Assembly: GCF_013266755.1 (NCBI RefSeq) | Contig: NZ_JABRWJ010000011.1 | Location: forward strand, 62,001-126,000 | Length of the DNA stretch: 64,000 nucleotides | Direction: 5' to 3' | DNA from: Pseudaquabacterium terrae | Lineage (GTDB): Bacteria; Pseudomonadota; Gammaproteobacteria; Burkholderiales; Burkholderiaceae_C | Shown: positions 8,022 to 19,213 of the stretch, piece after piece | How the letters are laid out: each line of letters opens with the position of its first letter | Position numbering within the stretch: position 1 is the first letter of the stretch | Program-made: the position numbers and the translations under genes | Notes under the pieces: model-generated | Told to the model about the DNA's origin: nothing | Database searches by the model: none | Seen by the model: only the letters and a program-made list of their open reading frames with translations

Positions 8022-8444
8022 CTACAGCACGAAGTCGCCGCTGGCTTCAGGCTGGAAGAGGATGGCCGATACGCGAGCCTGCACCTCGTCTCCTGCAGGC
8101 GTCTGCCAGACTGCCAGCGAACCGACGCGTAGGCCCAGCAAGGCGGAACCCACTGGCGACAGCACGGAGACGAACCCTGCCGCCGGTTCAGCGTCTTCGG
8201 GGTAGCACGGCGTCAGCACCTGGTGTTGGTTCTTGGTGGATTCGACCAATAGGACGCGCGAATACATGGTCACCACGTCCGGTGGGATCGCGCGCGAAGG
8301 CGCCAGGTCGGCGTTGTCCAGCGCCGCGCGCAGCGCGGCGCTCGTGGCTTGGCCCGGGCCGGCAGGGGTGCCGGCAAGCAGTCGCTTCAGGCGAGCGTGG
8401 TCGAGGTCCGTGAGCGTGCGCTCGGTGAGTAGCAACGTGTCCAT
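8022..8444 (-). CDS. rnk: Rnk-like nucleoside diphosphate kinase regulator (GreA/GreB family), copy 1
   Basis: A 140-residue protein matching Rnk in length and motifs: DVVTMYSRVLL near residue 60, SPVGSALLGLRVG near 95, and the C-terminal LFQPEASGDFVL. Rnk binds RNA polymerase through a GreA/GreB-type C-terminal domain; E. coli Rnk affects nucleotide pools. The start at 8444 (MDTLLLTERTLTDLDHARLKRL) is supported by an AAGGAC site. It precedes the universal stress gene by 12 bases. A conserved inverted-repeat leader lies upstream at 8496-8544, shared with the two other Rnk-like genes in this window. Confidence 0.88.
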   Translation of the reverse strand: MDTLLLTERTLTDLDHARLKRLLAGTPAGPGQATSAALRAALDNADLAPSRAIPPDVVTMYSRVLLVESTKNQHQVLTPCYPEDAEPAAGFVSVLSPVGSALLGLRVGSLAVWQTPAGDEVQARVSAILFQPEASGDFVL

Positions 8445-8495
8445 CGTGCAGTCCTTTCGGTCGCGAGGGCGACCATTGATCAGCGCGGGCAGTGG

Positions 8496-8544
8496 GCCCG
8501 GCGATCGAAGGTGTGCGCGAGAAGGGACAGTCGAATCGCCGGGC
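8496..8544 (-). promoter_or_regulatory. Conserved inverted-repeat leader of Rnk-like copy 1
   Basis: Perfect 10-base arms GCCCGGCGAT (8496-8505) and ATCGCCGGGC (8535-8544) enclose 29 bases that contain a conserved GCGCACACCTT in the gene direction. The gene-proximal arm is 51 bases from the start codon at 8444. The same arms and internal motif occur upstream of the Rnk-like genes at 15818 and 23860. It could be an operator or a structured leader RNA. Confidence 0.7.
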
Positions 8545-8773
8545 TCAGGAAAGTGCGGTCTGCAGCCCGAAGGGCTCGCCGACCGCCACACCAGACCGGA
8601 CGCGCGCGATCCCCGCTAGCGTGGGACGTGCGCACCCCAGCGCAATGCGCGGAGCGGCATGGCGATGGTTGGGGCGAAGGTGGAAGGACACATGCGCATC
8701 GTAGCGGTTGCGCACCGGACGCTGAAGAGACGCGTCCAGTAGCCATGCACCCATTGCCGACTCTCGCGACGAA

Positions 8774-9115
8774 TCATTCCATTCGTGCCAGCGGCCTCGA
8801 CACGCTCTCGCCTGCGCGGCGCTGCCTGAACAGTGCGGCGCGCGCGAGCACGATGGTCGTGACCGGCGCGGTGATCGACAGCACGATGACCACCAGCCAC
8901 GTGTGCAGCGCCAGCGAGCCTTCAGAGCCGGTGAAGTGGATGATCGAGGCCAGCGCGACGATCCAGGCCGCAAGCGTCGATGCCAGTGCGGGCGCATGCA
9001 TGCGCGTGAAGAAGTCGGCCAGGCGCACCAGGCCGAGCGCCGCGACGAACACGGTTGTGCCACTGGCGAGCAGTAGGCCAGCGACGATCCACTCGGTCCA
9101 GTTCGCGGCAATCAT
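8774..9115 (-). CDS. mnhG: Monovalent cation/proton antiporter subunit G
   Basis: A 113-residue subunit of the Mrp/Mnh/Pha-type multisubunit Na+(K+)/H+ antiporter in the inner membrane. Three hydrophobic helices are visible (about 8-30, 43-63 and 68-92), with the family motif GLVRLADFFTRMHAPA. It is the last gene of the operon; its ATG overlaps the stop of mnhF by four bases (ATGA at 9112-9115), indicating translational coupling. The complex as a whole exports Na+ or K+ in exchange for protons and supports pH and salt tolerance. Confidence 0.93.
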   Translation of the reverse strand: MIAANWTEWIVAGLLLASGTTVFVAALGLVRLADFFTRMHAPALASTLAAWIVALASIIHFTGSEGSLALHTWLVVIVLSITAPVTTIVLARAALFRQRRAGESVSRPLARME

Positions 9116-9390
9116 TCGATCACCTCGCCACGCAGCAGAAACTTGGCCATTGCCATCGATCCAACGAAGCCGAACAGCGCCATCAGCAGAGCGCCTTCAA
9201 AGTACATCTGGCTGTCGTAGCGAATGGCCAGCACCAACATCATGAGCATGCCGACGACGAAGACGAAGTCGGATGCGAGCGCGCGATCCTGAGCCCGCGG
9301 TCCGCCTAGCAGCCGCACCAGCGCCAAGACCATCGCAACGGCGTACAGCAGCAGCGTGACCGTCGTCGCGATCGAGAGCAGGGCACTCAT
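9112..9390 (-). CDS. mnhF: Monovalent cation/proton antiporter subunit F
   Basis: A 92-residue membrane subunit of the antiporter. Three hydrophobic segments and the motif RLLGGPRAQDRALASDF, typical of MrpF/PhaF, are visible. The start at 9390 (MSALLSIATTVTLLLYAV) overlaps the mnhE stop by four bases, and its own stop overlaps mnhG by four bases. A longer in-frame extension upstream exists but lies inside mnhE and has no family similarity. Confidence 0.93.
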   Translation of the reverse strand: MSALLSIATTVTLLLYAVAMVLALVRLLGGPRAQDRALASDFVFVVGMLMMLVLAIRYDSQMYFEGALLMALFGFVGSMAMAKFLLRGEVIE

Positions 9391-9878
9391 TGGAAGATCT
9401 CCAGCAGCGGCCGCTCGTAGCGGGCCTTGAAGTGGGCGGCGAACTCGGCGTCGTCGGTGTCGACGTCGAAGACGTGCAGCAGCAGCGCCGAGCGGTCGGG
9501 CGCCAGCTCCGCCCAGACCGTCCCCGGAACAACCGTCGTGATGACGGCCAGCGCCGCAAGGCCGTGCAGGTCGCGCAATTCCAGCGGGATGAGCACGAAG
9601 CGCGCGCGCGGTTCCCGGCGATGCGCGGTGAGGACGCCGCGCCCCACCTGCAGTGCCGAGACGACCACATCCGCACCAACGCGCAGCACCAGCCGCAGCA
9701 CGACCATCGGTCGGCGCATCGGGCCGGGCGTGGGCCGCAGGGGCGACAGCAGCAGCGGCAGGACCAGGCCCAGCAGCACGGCCAGCAGCACGTGCCCCAT
9801 GCTGACGCTGCGGTTCAGCGCCAGCCACATCACGGCCAGGGCGGCGGACAGCAGCGGGGACTGCACCCAGCGTCTCAT
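9387..9878 (-). CDS. mnhE: Monovalent cation/proton antiporter subunit E
   Basis: A 163-residue subunit with two or three N-terminal hydrophobic helices (residues 8-48) and a soluble C-terminal half containing TVVPGTVWAELAPDRSALLLHVFDV, cut here as TVVPGTVWAEL and LLLHVFDV. This is the hallmark of MnhE/PhaE. It overlaps mnhD and mnhF by four bases on either side (ATGA in both cases), so the subunits are probably made in matched amounts. Part of the complete antiporter operon. Confidence 0.93.
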   Translation of the reverse strand: MRRWVQSPLLSAALAVMWLALNRSVSMGHVLLAVLLGLVLPLLLSPLRPTPGPMRRPMVVLRLVLRVGADVVVSALQVGRGVLTAHRREPRARFVLIPLELRDLHGLAALAVITTVVPGTVWAELAPDRSALLLHVFDVDTDDAEFAAHFKARYERPLLEIFQ

Positions 9879-11527
9879 CGGGGCCCTCCTTGCCCACGCA
9901 GGCTCACCGGCCGGGCGGACAGAACGGCTTCGATGTACTGGTCGGGCGCATGCAGCCCCTGCGCCGTCAAGCGCATGTAGTGCAGCACCGGCTCACCCTG
10001 GATCGCCAGCATCACCAGGGCTGCGAGCAGCAATGCGACCGGTGTCCCTTCGACGATGCGCAGCCGGGGTGACGGCCGCTCCTGCGGCAGCCAGAAGTGG
10101 CGCGCGCCCACCCGCAGCAGCGAGGTCGCGACCAGCAAGCCCGAGAAGATCAGCAGCCCGAACAGCGTCCAGGCGGCCGGGCGCGCGGCATCCAGCAGCG
10201 CAGCGAGCATGGCCACCTTGCCGACGAAGCCCGACAGCGGCGGCAGCCCGGCCACCACCATCGCGCAGAGCGTGAAGCCGACACCCAGGAAAGCCACCGC
10301 CGCCGGCAGCGCGCGGCCGATCAGCGCTTGCTCGTCATCGTCGAGGTTGGCGGGCTCGGCCGCGGCGGCGTCCACGAAGTCCGGCAGCGTTTCGCCCTGG
10401 GGCTGGCTCTGCGGGGGCGCGAACTCGACGTCGCGCCGGCGCTCGAGCAGCTCGACCATCAAGAACAGCGTGCAGCCGGCCAGGGTCGAGCTGGCCAGGT
10501 AGAACAGCGCACCTGCGCTCAGCGCCTCACGGTCGAAGCCGATGGCGGCCATCAGCGTGCCGGCCGAGACGATGATGCTGTAGCTGGCCAGGCGATTGGG
10601 CTCCTGCGTCGCCATCATGCCGATCGAGCCGAAGACCAGCGTGCACATGCCTGTCCAGATCAGAATCTCGGCACCGAACAGCGCCGAGTCACCCGCGGAC
10701 GCGGGAAAGCACAGCGTCCACAGGCGCAGCACGGCGTACACGCCCACCTTCGTCAGCACCGCGAACAGCGCCGCAACCGGCGCACCCGCGGACCCATAGG
10801 CCTGCGGCAGCCAGAAGTTCAGTGGCCACTGGCCGGCCTTGGCCAGGAAGGCCGTGGCGAGAAGCGCTGCCCCGGCGTGCAGCAGCCCCCGGTCGCTCGG
10901 CGGAACCAGGGGCAGCTTGCGCGCGATATCGGCCATGTTGAGCGTCCCGGTGACGCCGTACAGCAGCGCGACGCCGATCAGGAACAGCATGGATGCGACG
11001 AGGTTGATGGCGATGTAGTGCAGGCCGGCCCGCACGCGCTGGCTGCCGCCGCCATGCAACAGCAAGCCGTAGGAGGCGGCCAGCAGGACCTCGAAGAACA
11101 CGAACAGGTCGAACAGGTCGGCGGTCAGGAACACGCCCTGCAGCCCCATCAGCTGCAGCTGAAACAGTGGGTGGAAGTGCACGCCGGCGCGCTGCCAGCG
11201 CGGCAGCGCGAACAACAGCGCGGCCAGCCCGCAGGCCGACGTCAGCACCATCATCAGCGCGGACAGTCGATCGACCACCAGCACGATGCCGAAGGGCACC
11301 GGCCAGTTGCCCGGCAGGTAGACGCCGAAGCTGCCGGGTGCGTCCTGCGTGTGCACCCACGCCAGCAGTGCAATCGCGAGCGTGAGGCCTGAGGCCGTCG
11401 ACACCAAGGCCAGCGCCGCGTTGAGCTGGCGGCGCTTCTCGCCGGCCAGCAGGATCAGCGCCGCCGTGGCCATCGGCAGCAGCACCGGCAGGACGATCAG
11501 ATCGCTCATCGCTTCGAAGGCGATCAC
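9875..11527 (-). CDS. mnhD: Monovalent cation/proton antiporter subunit D
   Basis: About 550 residues, related to the proton-pumping NuoN/NuoM subunits of complex I. It has about 14 hydrophobic helices; motifs include FVFFEVLLAASYGLLLHG, a lysine in FLAKAGQWPLNFWLPQAYG, and MMATQEPNRLASYSI. I chose GTG at 11527: GAGGAGG stands about seven bases upstream and GTGA overlaps the mnhC stop by four bases, like other junctions in the operon. The alternative ATG at 11509 (MSDLIVLPVLLPM) has only a weak site. An acidic insert near the C-terminus (EPANLDDDEQALIG) is longer than usual. Confidence 0.92.
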   Translation of the reverse strand: MIAFEAMSDLIVLPVLLPMATAALILLAGEKRRQLNAALALVSTASGLTLAIALLAWVHTQDAPGSFGVYLPGNWPVPFGIVLVVDRLSALMMVLTSACGLAALLFALPRWQRAGVHFHPLFQLQLMGLQGVFLTADLFDLFVFFEVLLAASYGLLLHGGGSQRVRAGLHYIAINLVASMLFLIGVALLYGVTGTLNMADIARKLPLVPPSDRGLLHAGAALLATAFLAKAGQWPLNFWLPQAYGSAGAPVAALFAVLTKVGVYAVLRLWTLCFPASAGDSALFGAEILIWTGMCTLVFGSIGMMATQEPNRLASYSIIVSAGTLMAAIGFDREALSAGALFYLASSTLAGCTLFLMVELLERRRDVEFAPPQSQPQGETLPDFVDAAAAEPANLDDDEQALIGRALPAAVAFLGVGFTLCAMVVAGLPPLSGFVGKVAMLAALLDAARPAAWTLFGLLIFSGLLVATSLLRVGARHFWLPQERPSPRLRIVEGTPVALLLAALVMLAIQGEPVLHYMRLTAQGLHAPDQYIEAVLSARPVSLRGQGGPR

Positions 11528-11867
11528 GGCCGCTCCTCCTCGCCATCCACGTGGTCGCTGCCGCTCAGACCGCGCAGCGCCATCAACACCACGAGGAAGA
11601 GCGCCGTGGTGGCGAACCCGATCACGATGGCCGTCAGCACCAGTGACTGCGGCAGCGGATCCGAATAGTTGTCGAGCGTCGGTAACGCGCCGACCCGCAC
11701 GATGGGCTCCTGGTCCAGCGTCAGGCTGCCGACGCTGAAGATGAAGAGGTTGACCGCGTACGACAGGAGCGCGAGCCCGATCAGCACCTGGAATGTTCGC
11801 GGGCGCAGGATCAGCCACACGCCCGCGCTGCCGAGTACGCCGATGGCCATGGACAGCACGACCTCCA

Positions 11868-11868
<1 letters not shown>
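11524..11868 (-). CDS. mnhC: Monovalent cation/proton antiporter subunit C
   Basis: A 114-residue NuoK-like membrane subunit with three helices. The motif GLALLSYAVNLFIFSVG and the segment DPLPQSLVLTAIVIGFATTAL are characteristic of MnhC/PhaC. The start at 11868 overlaps the last base of the mnhA stop codon (TGATG arrangement), and its stop overlaps the GTG of mnhD. It is a standard member of the seven-subunit operon. Confidence 0.94.
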
Positions 11869-14780
<2,912 letters not shown>

Positions 14781-14815
14781 TGGCGCGGCTCCTGGTCAGC
14801 GTGTCGACGCCGGGC

Positions 14816-15340
14816 TCAGGCCGCCGTGCCCGCGGCAGCATGGGTCTTGCGATAGGCATCGACCGCGGCTTGGCGGATGCGGCGGTGGCCACCTTCCGAC
14901 CGGGTCACGACGCCCAGCTTGCCCTGGTCACAGAGCATGGACACGTGCGGGCGGCTCATGCCCAGCTGCGCCGCCGCCTCGGCAGTCGTCAGCAGCGTCT
15001 CGCCGCTGGCGTCGGTGGGGCGTTCCTTGCGCAGGCCCTGCGAGGCCTCGATGCGCGCAAGCGTGGTGATGAGCTCCATGCGCATGCGCGTGCCGGCGGG
15101 CGACGGATCGGTCAGCGCCGTCGCGAGACCGAAGCAGGCGACCTCGGCAAGCCGCTTCGACAGCTCGACCGCAAAGTCGTCGATGTCGCCCGACAAGGGC
15201 CGCACGGAAACGTCCAGATCGGCCAGCTTCAGGGCTACACCGCCGCGCCGCGCATGCGGTTCGGTGTGATGCATGAACGCGTGCTCGAGGGCGAGCAGAA
15301 CGTCGTCCATCGGAGGGAGCGGCTGTGCCCACGAGCGCAT
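14816..15340 (-). CDS. Excisionase/MerR-type helix-turn-helix protein
   Basis: A 174-residue protein with an excisionase-family DNA-binding domain at about residues 115-165: LLTTAEAAAQLGMSRPHVSML then EGGHRRIRQAAVDAYRK (winged-helix wing). The N-terminal half is helical and unassigned. Such proteins are often antitoxins paired with PIN-domain toxins, but no toxin gene follows; the antiporter operon begins 35 bases downstream on the same strand, so it may regulate that operon. Start at 15340 or the internal ATG at 15310 (MDDVLLALEHAF); neither has a strong ribosome site. Confidence 0.78.
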   Translation of the reverse strand: MRSWAQPLPPMDDVLLALEHAFMHHTEPHARRGGVALKLADLDVSVRPLSGDIDDFAVELSKRLAEVACFGLATALTDPSPAGTRMRMELITTLARIEASQGLRKERPTDASGETLLTTAEAAAQLGMSRPHVSMLCDQGKLGVVTRSEGGHRRIRQAAVDAYRKTHAAAGTAA

Positions 15341-15702
15341 GATGTTTCGGATTTATCGGTACGAATCAAGTTTACTCGACAAATACGAAACAGCTGGATT
15401 GGAGGCTCATTCGTCGGTGATCCCGCACCAGGGTCGCGCGATGATCATGGTTTCAGCTCGACGTGGAGCGCACCCATGCCGCGCGATTTCGCGTTTGCCG
15501 GAAATCGGCAATTGAAGCAAGGTCTATGGAGCGACTTCCCGGAATGAATGTTGAACAGGGCTACCATGGCTCGCATGAGTCTCCATGTCATGAGGTCGAC
15601 AGCGGCGGTCGCCGCGTCGTGCTACGGCACGACGGGTTGGTCCCCGCAGGCGTCGTCCTCTTGGCTACGACGCCGACTCATTCAGCCTGCTACACATTCC
15701 TG
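15341..15702. other. Intergenic stretch, no gene seen
   Basis: About 360 bases between the excisionase-type gene and the Rnk-like leader. The first 60 bases are AT-richer (ttatcggtacgaatcaag region) and probably hold the promoter of the minus-strand gene at 15340. Beyond that I find only short open frames without family motifs or ribosome binding sites. Confidence 0.5.
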
Positions 15703-15753
15703 AGCCCGGCGATCCACCTCCGCTTCTTCGCGCAAACTTTCGATCACCGGGCT
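15703..15753 (+). promoter_or_regulatory. Conserved inverted-repeat leader of Rnk-like copy 2
   Basis: AGCCCGGCGATC (15703-15714) and GATCACCGGGCT (15742-15753) form 12-base arms with one mismatch around 27 bases that include GCGCAAACTTTC. The gene-proximal arm is 64 bases from the start codon at 15818. The element matches those at 8496-8544 and 23929-23977 in arms, spacing and internal motif. Confidence 0.7.
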
Positions 15754-15817
15754 CCTCGCTCAGCGCTGCGGCGCACTCGCATCCGCGAGTGACCTTCGCC
15801 TTCGACGGGACTGCTCG

Positions 15818-16231
15818 ATGCAATTCGCGACACACGATGAGCGCACGCTCACGGAACTGGATCATGTTCGCCTGGAAAGGCTCATTCGCGATCCAGCTCA
15901 TGCTTCGCAAACCTTGTCAATCAGCGCGGCTCTTGATTCCGCCGAGCGGGTACCAAGCCAAAAGGTCCAACCCGGCGTGGTGACCATGTGCTCGCAGATC
16001 CTGCTGGCCGATCTGGACAGCCGCGCGACCTTCGCACTGACGCTTTGCTATCCGCCAGAGGCAAACGCGAGCGCCGGCTTCGTTTCCGTGCTGTCACCGC
16101 TTGGCGCCAGCTTGATCGGTCTGCGAATTGGCGACATCGCTCGCTGGCGCACTCCTCACGGTCAAACGGGAGCGGCAGTAGTGGCAGCAGTGCTCTTTCA
16201 GCCGGAAGCCAGCGGCCTGTACACGCTCTAA
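15818..16231 (+). CDS. rnk: Rnk-like nucleoside diphosphate kinase regulator, copy 2
   Basis: A 137-residue Rnk-like protein: ERTLTELDHVRLERL at residues 8-22, GVVTMCSQILLADL near 55, SPLGASLIGLRIGD near 93, and LFQPEASGLYTL at the C-terminus. It shares the QPEASG ending and the GLRxG core with the two other copies but is clearly diverged from them, so these are old paralogues, not recent duplicates. It is on the plus strand and is followed after 45 bases by a histidine kinase gene, with which it may be co-transcribed. Confidence 0.88.
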   Translation: MQFATHDERTLTELDHVRLERLIRDPAHASQTLSISAALDSAERVPSQKVQPGVVTMCSQILLADLDSRATFALTLCYPPEANASAGFVSVLSPLGASLIGLRIGDIARWRTPHGQTGAAVVAAVLFQPEASGLYTL

Positions 16232-16276
16232 CCTTGCCGCGTCCTACCCATCCTTCTATTGCCAAGGAGAACGTGC

Positions 16277-17152
16277 ATGCTCATCAGCTCGAACTTGCCT
16301 GCGGGCGGTTACGTGAACGCGACGGAGACGAAGATGCACGACAGGCTCCTGACACGGAAAGACGCGGACGGCGTGGACCCAGATGGATCCGCTGGCGGTT
16401 ATCAACGGCGCTGGCTCGGGAGCGATGCCCGCCCGCGTGTCGAGCCCGCGCAGCGTCTCGCTGAAGAGGCGGTTGCATTGGTCAGCCACGAACTGCGCTC
16501 GCCACTTGCGGCCGTCGCCAATTGGGCGCAGGTGCTGCAGCGCTCGCCGGAAGACCGGCACACGGTTCTTCGCGCCGCTGTCGCGATAGAGCGGTGCGTG
16601 CGCCTGCAGGCCGCGCTTGTCGATGACCTGCTCGACATGACCCGAATCGGCGCCGGCAAGTTGGAACTGACGCAGGCCGAGCTGGAGCTCGACGGAGTCA
16701 TTCAGGCAAGCCTGGCAATGGTCGAGCACGCCGCCGAAGCAAAGCGAATCAGCCTTCGCCGCGAAGCCTCAGAACCACTGCGGTTTCGGGCGGATGCCCG
16801 GCGGCTGCAGCAGGTGCTGGTCAACCTGTTGACAAACGCGATCAAATTCACGCCGGAAGGGGGGCAAGTGTGCATTCGATCCTTCGAGCAGGGCTCGCAC
16901 GCCTTCATCCACGTGGCGGACAGCGGTGAAGGCATCGAAGCCGCACTGCTGCCTTTCATTTTCGAGCGGTTCCAGCAAGCACGAACAGCCGAAGAGCGTC
17001 GAGGTGGTATCGGGCTGGGTCTGCACCTCGCCAAGCGCCTCGTTGAACTGCATGGGGGCAGCATCCACGCCAAGAGCGCTGGGCCCGGTCTCGGGGCCGA
17101 ATTCACAGTCCGACTGCCCTGCATGGGGGCTCCCGAAGCGAATCGCGCATGA
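16277..17152 (+). CDS. Soluble sensor histidine kinase without a sensor domain
   Basis: A 291-residue kinase. The HisKA H-box VSHELRSPLAAVANW places the phosphorylated histidine at residue 71. The ATPase domain follows: NLLTNAIKFTPEGG (N box), DSGEGIEAALLPFIFERF (G1/F) and GGIGLGLHLAKRLVELHGG (G2). There is no transmembrane segment and no PAS, GAF or receiver domain in the 60-residue N-terminus, so its input is unclear. I start at 16277, with AAGGAGA seven bases upstream, rather than the in-frame codon at 16259. No response regulator is adjacent; the PAS protein at 17928 is a possible partner by proximity only. Confidence 0.88.
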   Translation: MLISSNLPAGGYVNATETKMHDRLLTRKDADGVDPDGSAGGYQRRWLGSDARPRVEPAQRLAEEAVALVSHELRSPLAAVANWAQVLQRSPEDRHTVLRAAVAIERCVRLQAALVDDLLDMTRIGAGKLELTQAELELDGVIQASLAMVEHAAEAKRISLRREASEPLRFRADARRLQQVLVNLLTNAIKFTPEGGQVCIRSFEQGSHAFIHVADSGEGIEAALLPFIFERFQQARTAEERRGGIGLGLHLAKRLVELHGGSIHAKSAGPGLGAEFTVRLPCMGAPEANRA

Positions 17153-17438
17153 AGACTTCCATCGGCGTGCAGGGTACGTCGCCAACGGTTGGCGACCGGC
17201 GGGCTGCAACTCGTTGTTGACAGTCGGCATCCCGAACCGGGCGTCTCAACGCTGTCGTTGGGGATCGGGTGTTGAGCTGGGCGTGAAGTGAGCCATCGCG
17301 CAAACGTCCCGTTGAGCTGCCGATTCTTGCCGTGGGCCGTCCCCCGTGCCATGGTGTCGAGCGTTGCATCACAGCCACCGCAGGCCGGGCACGGGATGCG
17401 GTCAACCTGCAATCGAGCGCTTGCGGCGCAATGAGGTC

Positions 17439-17453
17439 TATCACGGTATGATA
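17439..17453. promoter_or_regulatory. Probable MarR operator (imperfect copy)
   Basis: TATCACGGTATGATA is an imperfect dyad (outer TATCA/TGATA arms match) 29 bases before the MarR start codon at 17483. It aligns with the perfect TATCACGACGTGATA at 36219-36233 upstream of the paralogous MarR gene. Likely autoregulatory site or -10 overlap; inferred from similarity and position. Confidence 0.6.
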
Positions 17454-17482
17454 TGCAGTCGTGCATGGAGGAGTGTGTGCGG

Positions 17483-17902
17483 ATGTCCGCTCGCAAGATG
17501 TCTAAGGCCGATTTCGAGACGTTGGCCAACTTTCGCTACCAGCTGCGCCGCTTCTTGCGTTTCAGCGAAGAGGTGACGCACGAAAACGGCGTCAGGCCAC
17601 TGCAGTATTTGCTGCTGCTGCAGCTGAAGGGCTTTCCCGGCCGTGAGTGGGCCACGCTCACGGAGCTTGCCGAGCGCCTGCAGGCGAAGCACCACGGAGT
17701 GGTGGCGCTCGTGTCGAGGTGTGAGGCGGCGGGATGGGTGCAACGCAAGACAAGCCGTGGCGACCAGCGCAGTGTCGAGGTACACCTTACGCCTGCGGGC
17801 GAGGCGCGCGTCGAGGAACTGGCTCGCCTGCACAGGGACGAACTTCAATCGGTGAAGTTCGGGTTCGCCGTGCCCGGTATGACACAGCGCGGCGAGTCAT
17901 AG
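17483..17902 (+). CDS. MarR family transcriptional regulator, copy 1
   Basis: A 139-residue winged-helix regulator. Residues LTELAERLQAKHHGVVALVSRCEAAG, seen here as LTELAERLQAKHHG and ALVSRCEAAGWV, form the helix-turn-helix; the wing is RGDQRSVEVHLTPAG. The start at 17483 (MSARKMSKADFETL) is decided by GGAGGAG at 17467-17473. It is paralogous to the MarR gene at 36244: both share FRxxLRRFLR, the FPGREW segment and LHRDEL near the end. The PAS protein gene starts 25 bases downstream. Ligand unknown. Confidence 0.88.
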   Translation: MSARKMSKADFETLANFRYQLRRFLRFSEEVTHENGVRPLQYLLLLQLKGFPGREWATLTELAERLQAKHHGVVALVSRCEAAGWVQRKTSRGDQRSVEVHLTPAGEARVEELARLHRDELQSVKFGFAVPGMTQRGES

Positions 17903-17927
17903 GCGCCGCCGGGGAAAGGGATTCCAA

Positions 17928-18437
17928 ATGCCGGCGATTCAACCCCTCGATCCCGAGCACAGCGCGCCTTTTCGTCACATCGTCGATCAGACACCGGATG
18001 CCGTCATCTTTGCCGACTCTGACGGAGTCATTCGGGTGTGGAACGGCGGTGCCGAGGCCGTGTTCGGATTCTCCGCTGCCGAGGCCGTTGGCAGCAGCCT
18101 GGACATCATCATCGCTGAGCGTTTCCGCCGCGCGCACTGGGAGGGCTATCACAGAGCCATGGCTAACGGGCACACCCGCCATGGCGCGCAGGTGCGAACC
18201 ACACGAGCGATCCACAAGGACGGTCGCAAGCTGTACGTCGAACTCAGTTTCGGTGTGGTCGTTGACGAGGAGGGTGCGGCCCTGGGGTCCGTGGCCGTGG
18301 GACGCGATGGCACCGCCCGCCACGTTTCCGAAGGAGCGCTTCGCGCCCGGCTCGCCGAGTTGGGAGAAAAGACGGAGAGCGGCGCCACCTGTCCGGTCGC
18401 AGGATCAGGAACTGCGCCGACGGCCAGGAGGGGCTGA
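17928..18437 (+). CDS. Single PAS-domain protein
   Basis: A 169-residue protein consisting of one PAS domain (about residues 12-130): DQTPDAVIFADSDGVIRVWN, then AEAVFGFSAAEAVG, then TRAIHKDGRKLYVELSFGVV. No kinase, cyclase or other output domain follows; the last 40 residues are disordered-looking. PAS domains bind small ligands, flavin or haem, but no haem-ligand signature can be asserted. It lies directly after the MarR gene and near the sensorless kinase at 16277, so it could supply sensing in trans; this is speculation from proximity. Confidence 0.82.
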   Translation: MPAIQPLDPEHSAPFRHIVDQTPDAVIFADSDGVIRVWNGGAEAVFGFSAAEAVGSSLDIIIAERFRRAHWEGYHRAMANGHTRHGAQVRTTRAIHKDGRKLYVELSFGVVVDEEGAALGSVAVGRDGTARHVSEGALRARLAELGEKTESGATCPVAGSGTAPTARRG

Positions 18438-18736
18438 GCCCTTCGCCGCTGGGTCAGGTGCGTGCATCTTACGGATGTCCTCATGATCTCCCATGGGCAA
18501 GCCACTGATCCATCTGCTGGTCTGGATGCGGGTGCCGGTATCGCGCGCACTCACCAGCCGCGGGGCTGGTTCGCTGCCGCGTTCGTCGGCATGTTCGGGC
18601 CGGGCGACGTCTTCGGCACTTGCGGCGACCTGTGGCAGGTGCGGCTCGGCAAGTTGGCGCCCGGCGCTGTGCAAGGCGCCATCGACTGTGCTGCTCCAGG
18701 GGCGCCTGTTGCGGTCGAGCGGGCGAGGGCGCGGAC
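18438..18736. other. Region between PAS and ferredoxin genes, no gene recognised
   Basis: A 92-residue plus-strand open frame (18462-18740) covers this region but shows no family motif and overlaps the ferredoxin start out of frame. I see no convincing gene, although a decayed one is possible. Confidence 0.35.
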
Positions 18737-19060
18737 ATGACCTTCGTCGTCACCGGGGCTTGCATCCGCTGCAAGTACACCGACTGCGTTGACGTCTGCC
18801 CGGTCGATGCCTTCCGTGAAGGGCCGAACTTTCTTGTCATCGATCCTGATGACTGCATCGACTGTGCGTTGTGCGTGCCGGAGTGCCCGGTCTCCGCGAT
18901 CTTCGCCGAAGAAGACGTACCCGGTGATCAGCAGGACTTCACGCCGCTCAACGCGGAGTTGGCGCAGGTTTGGAAGCCAATCACCAGGACCAAGGCGGGG
19001 CTGCCGGACGCTGACGAGTGGGCGCAGGTCGTGGGCAAGCGCGCTGAACTCCAGCGCTGA
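18737..19060 (+). CDS. fdxA: 7Fe ferredoxin (FdxA/FdI type)
   Basis: A 107-residue cytoplasmic electron carrier. The ligands match Azotobacter ferredoxin I: Cys9, Cys17 and Cys50 for the 3Fe-4S cluster; Cys21, Cys40, Cys43 and Cys46 for the 4Fe-4S cluster. Visible motifs are [14 protein letters not shown] and [12 protein letters not shown]. The residue equivalent to the free Cys24 of FdI is Ala25 here. The long C-terminal extension ending in [10 protein letters not shown] is normal for the family. The start at 18737 gives [12 protein letters not shown]. It is followed by a fragment of sdhB and converges with aconitase. Confidence 0.93.
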   Translation: MTFVVTGACIRCKYTDCVDVCPVDAFREGPNFLVIDPDDCIDCALCVPECPVSAIFAEEDVPGDQQDFTPLNAELAQVWKPITRTKAGLPDADEWAQVVGKRAELQR

Positions 19061-19077
19061 AGGCGCGGGCGCGCCGC

Positions 19078-19197
19078 ATCCGCGACGCGTTCCGCTGTCG
19101 ATCCATCCTGAACTGTGTTGACGTCGGCCCCAAGGGATTGCTCCCCGCATCGGCCATCATGAAGATCAAGGACATGATGGTGCGACGCTGCGTGTGA
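19078..19197 (+). pseudogene. sdhB: Remnant of succinate dehydrogenase iron-sulfur subunit C-terminus
   Basis: The plus frame reads IRDAFRCRSILNCVDVGPKG and then LLPASAIMKIKDMMVRRCV before a stop at 19195-19197. This matches the end of SdhB (RCHTIMNC..CPKGLNP..AI..IK.MMVRR). The cysteine before PKG is replaced by glycine and RCHT is reduced, so the cluster ligands are damaged. No upstream SdhB sequence is present; only about 40 residues remain, between fdxA and acnA. Recognition is from memory of the family ending. Confidence 0.72.
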
Positions 19198-19213
19198 GAG
19201 AGCACGAACACGC

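Noticed and set aside
14816-15340. Toxin-antitoxin pair built on the excisionase-type protein
   Set aside because: No PIN-domain or other toxin frame is adjacent; the next gene downstream is mnhA.
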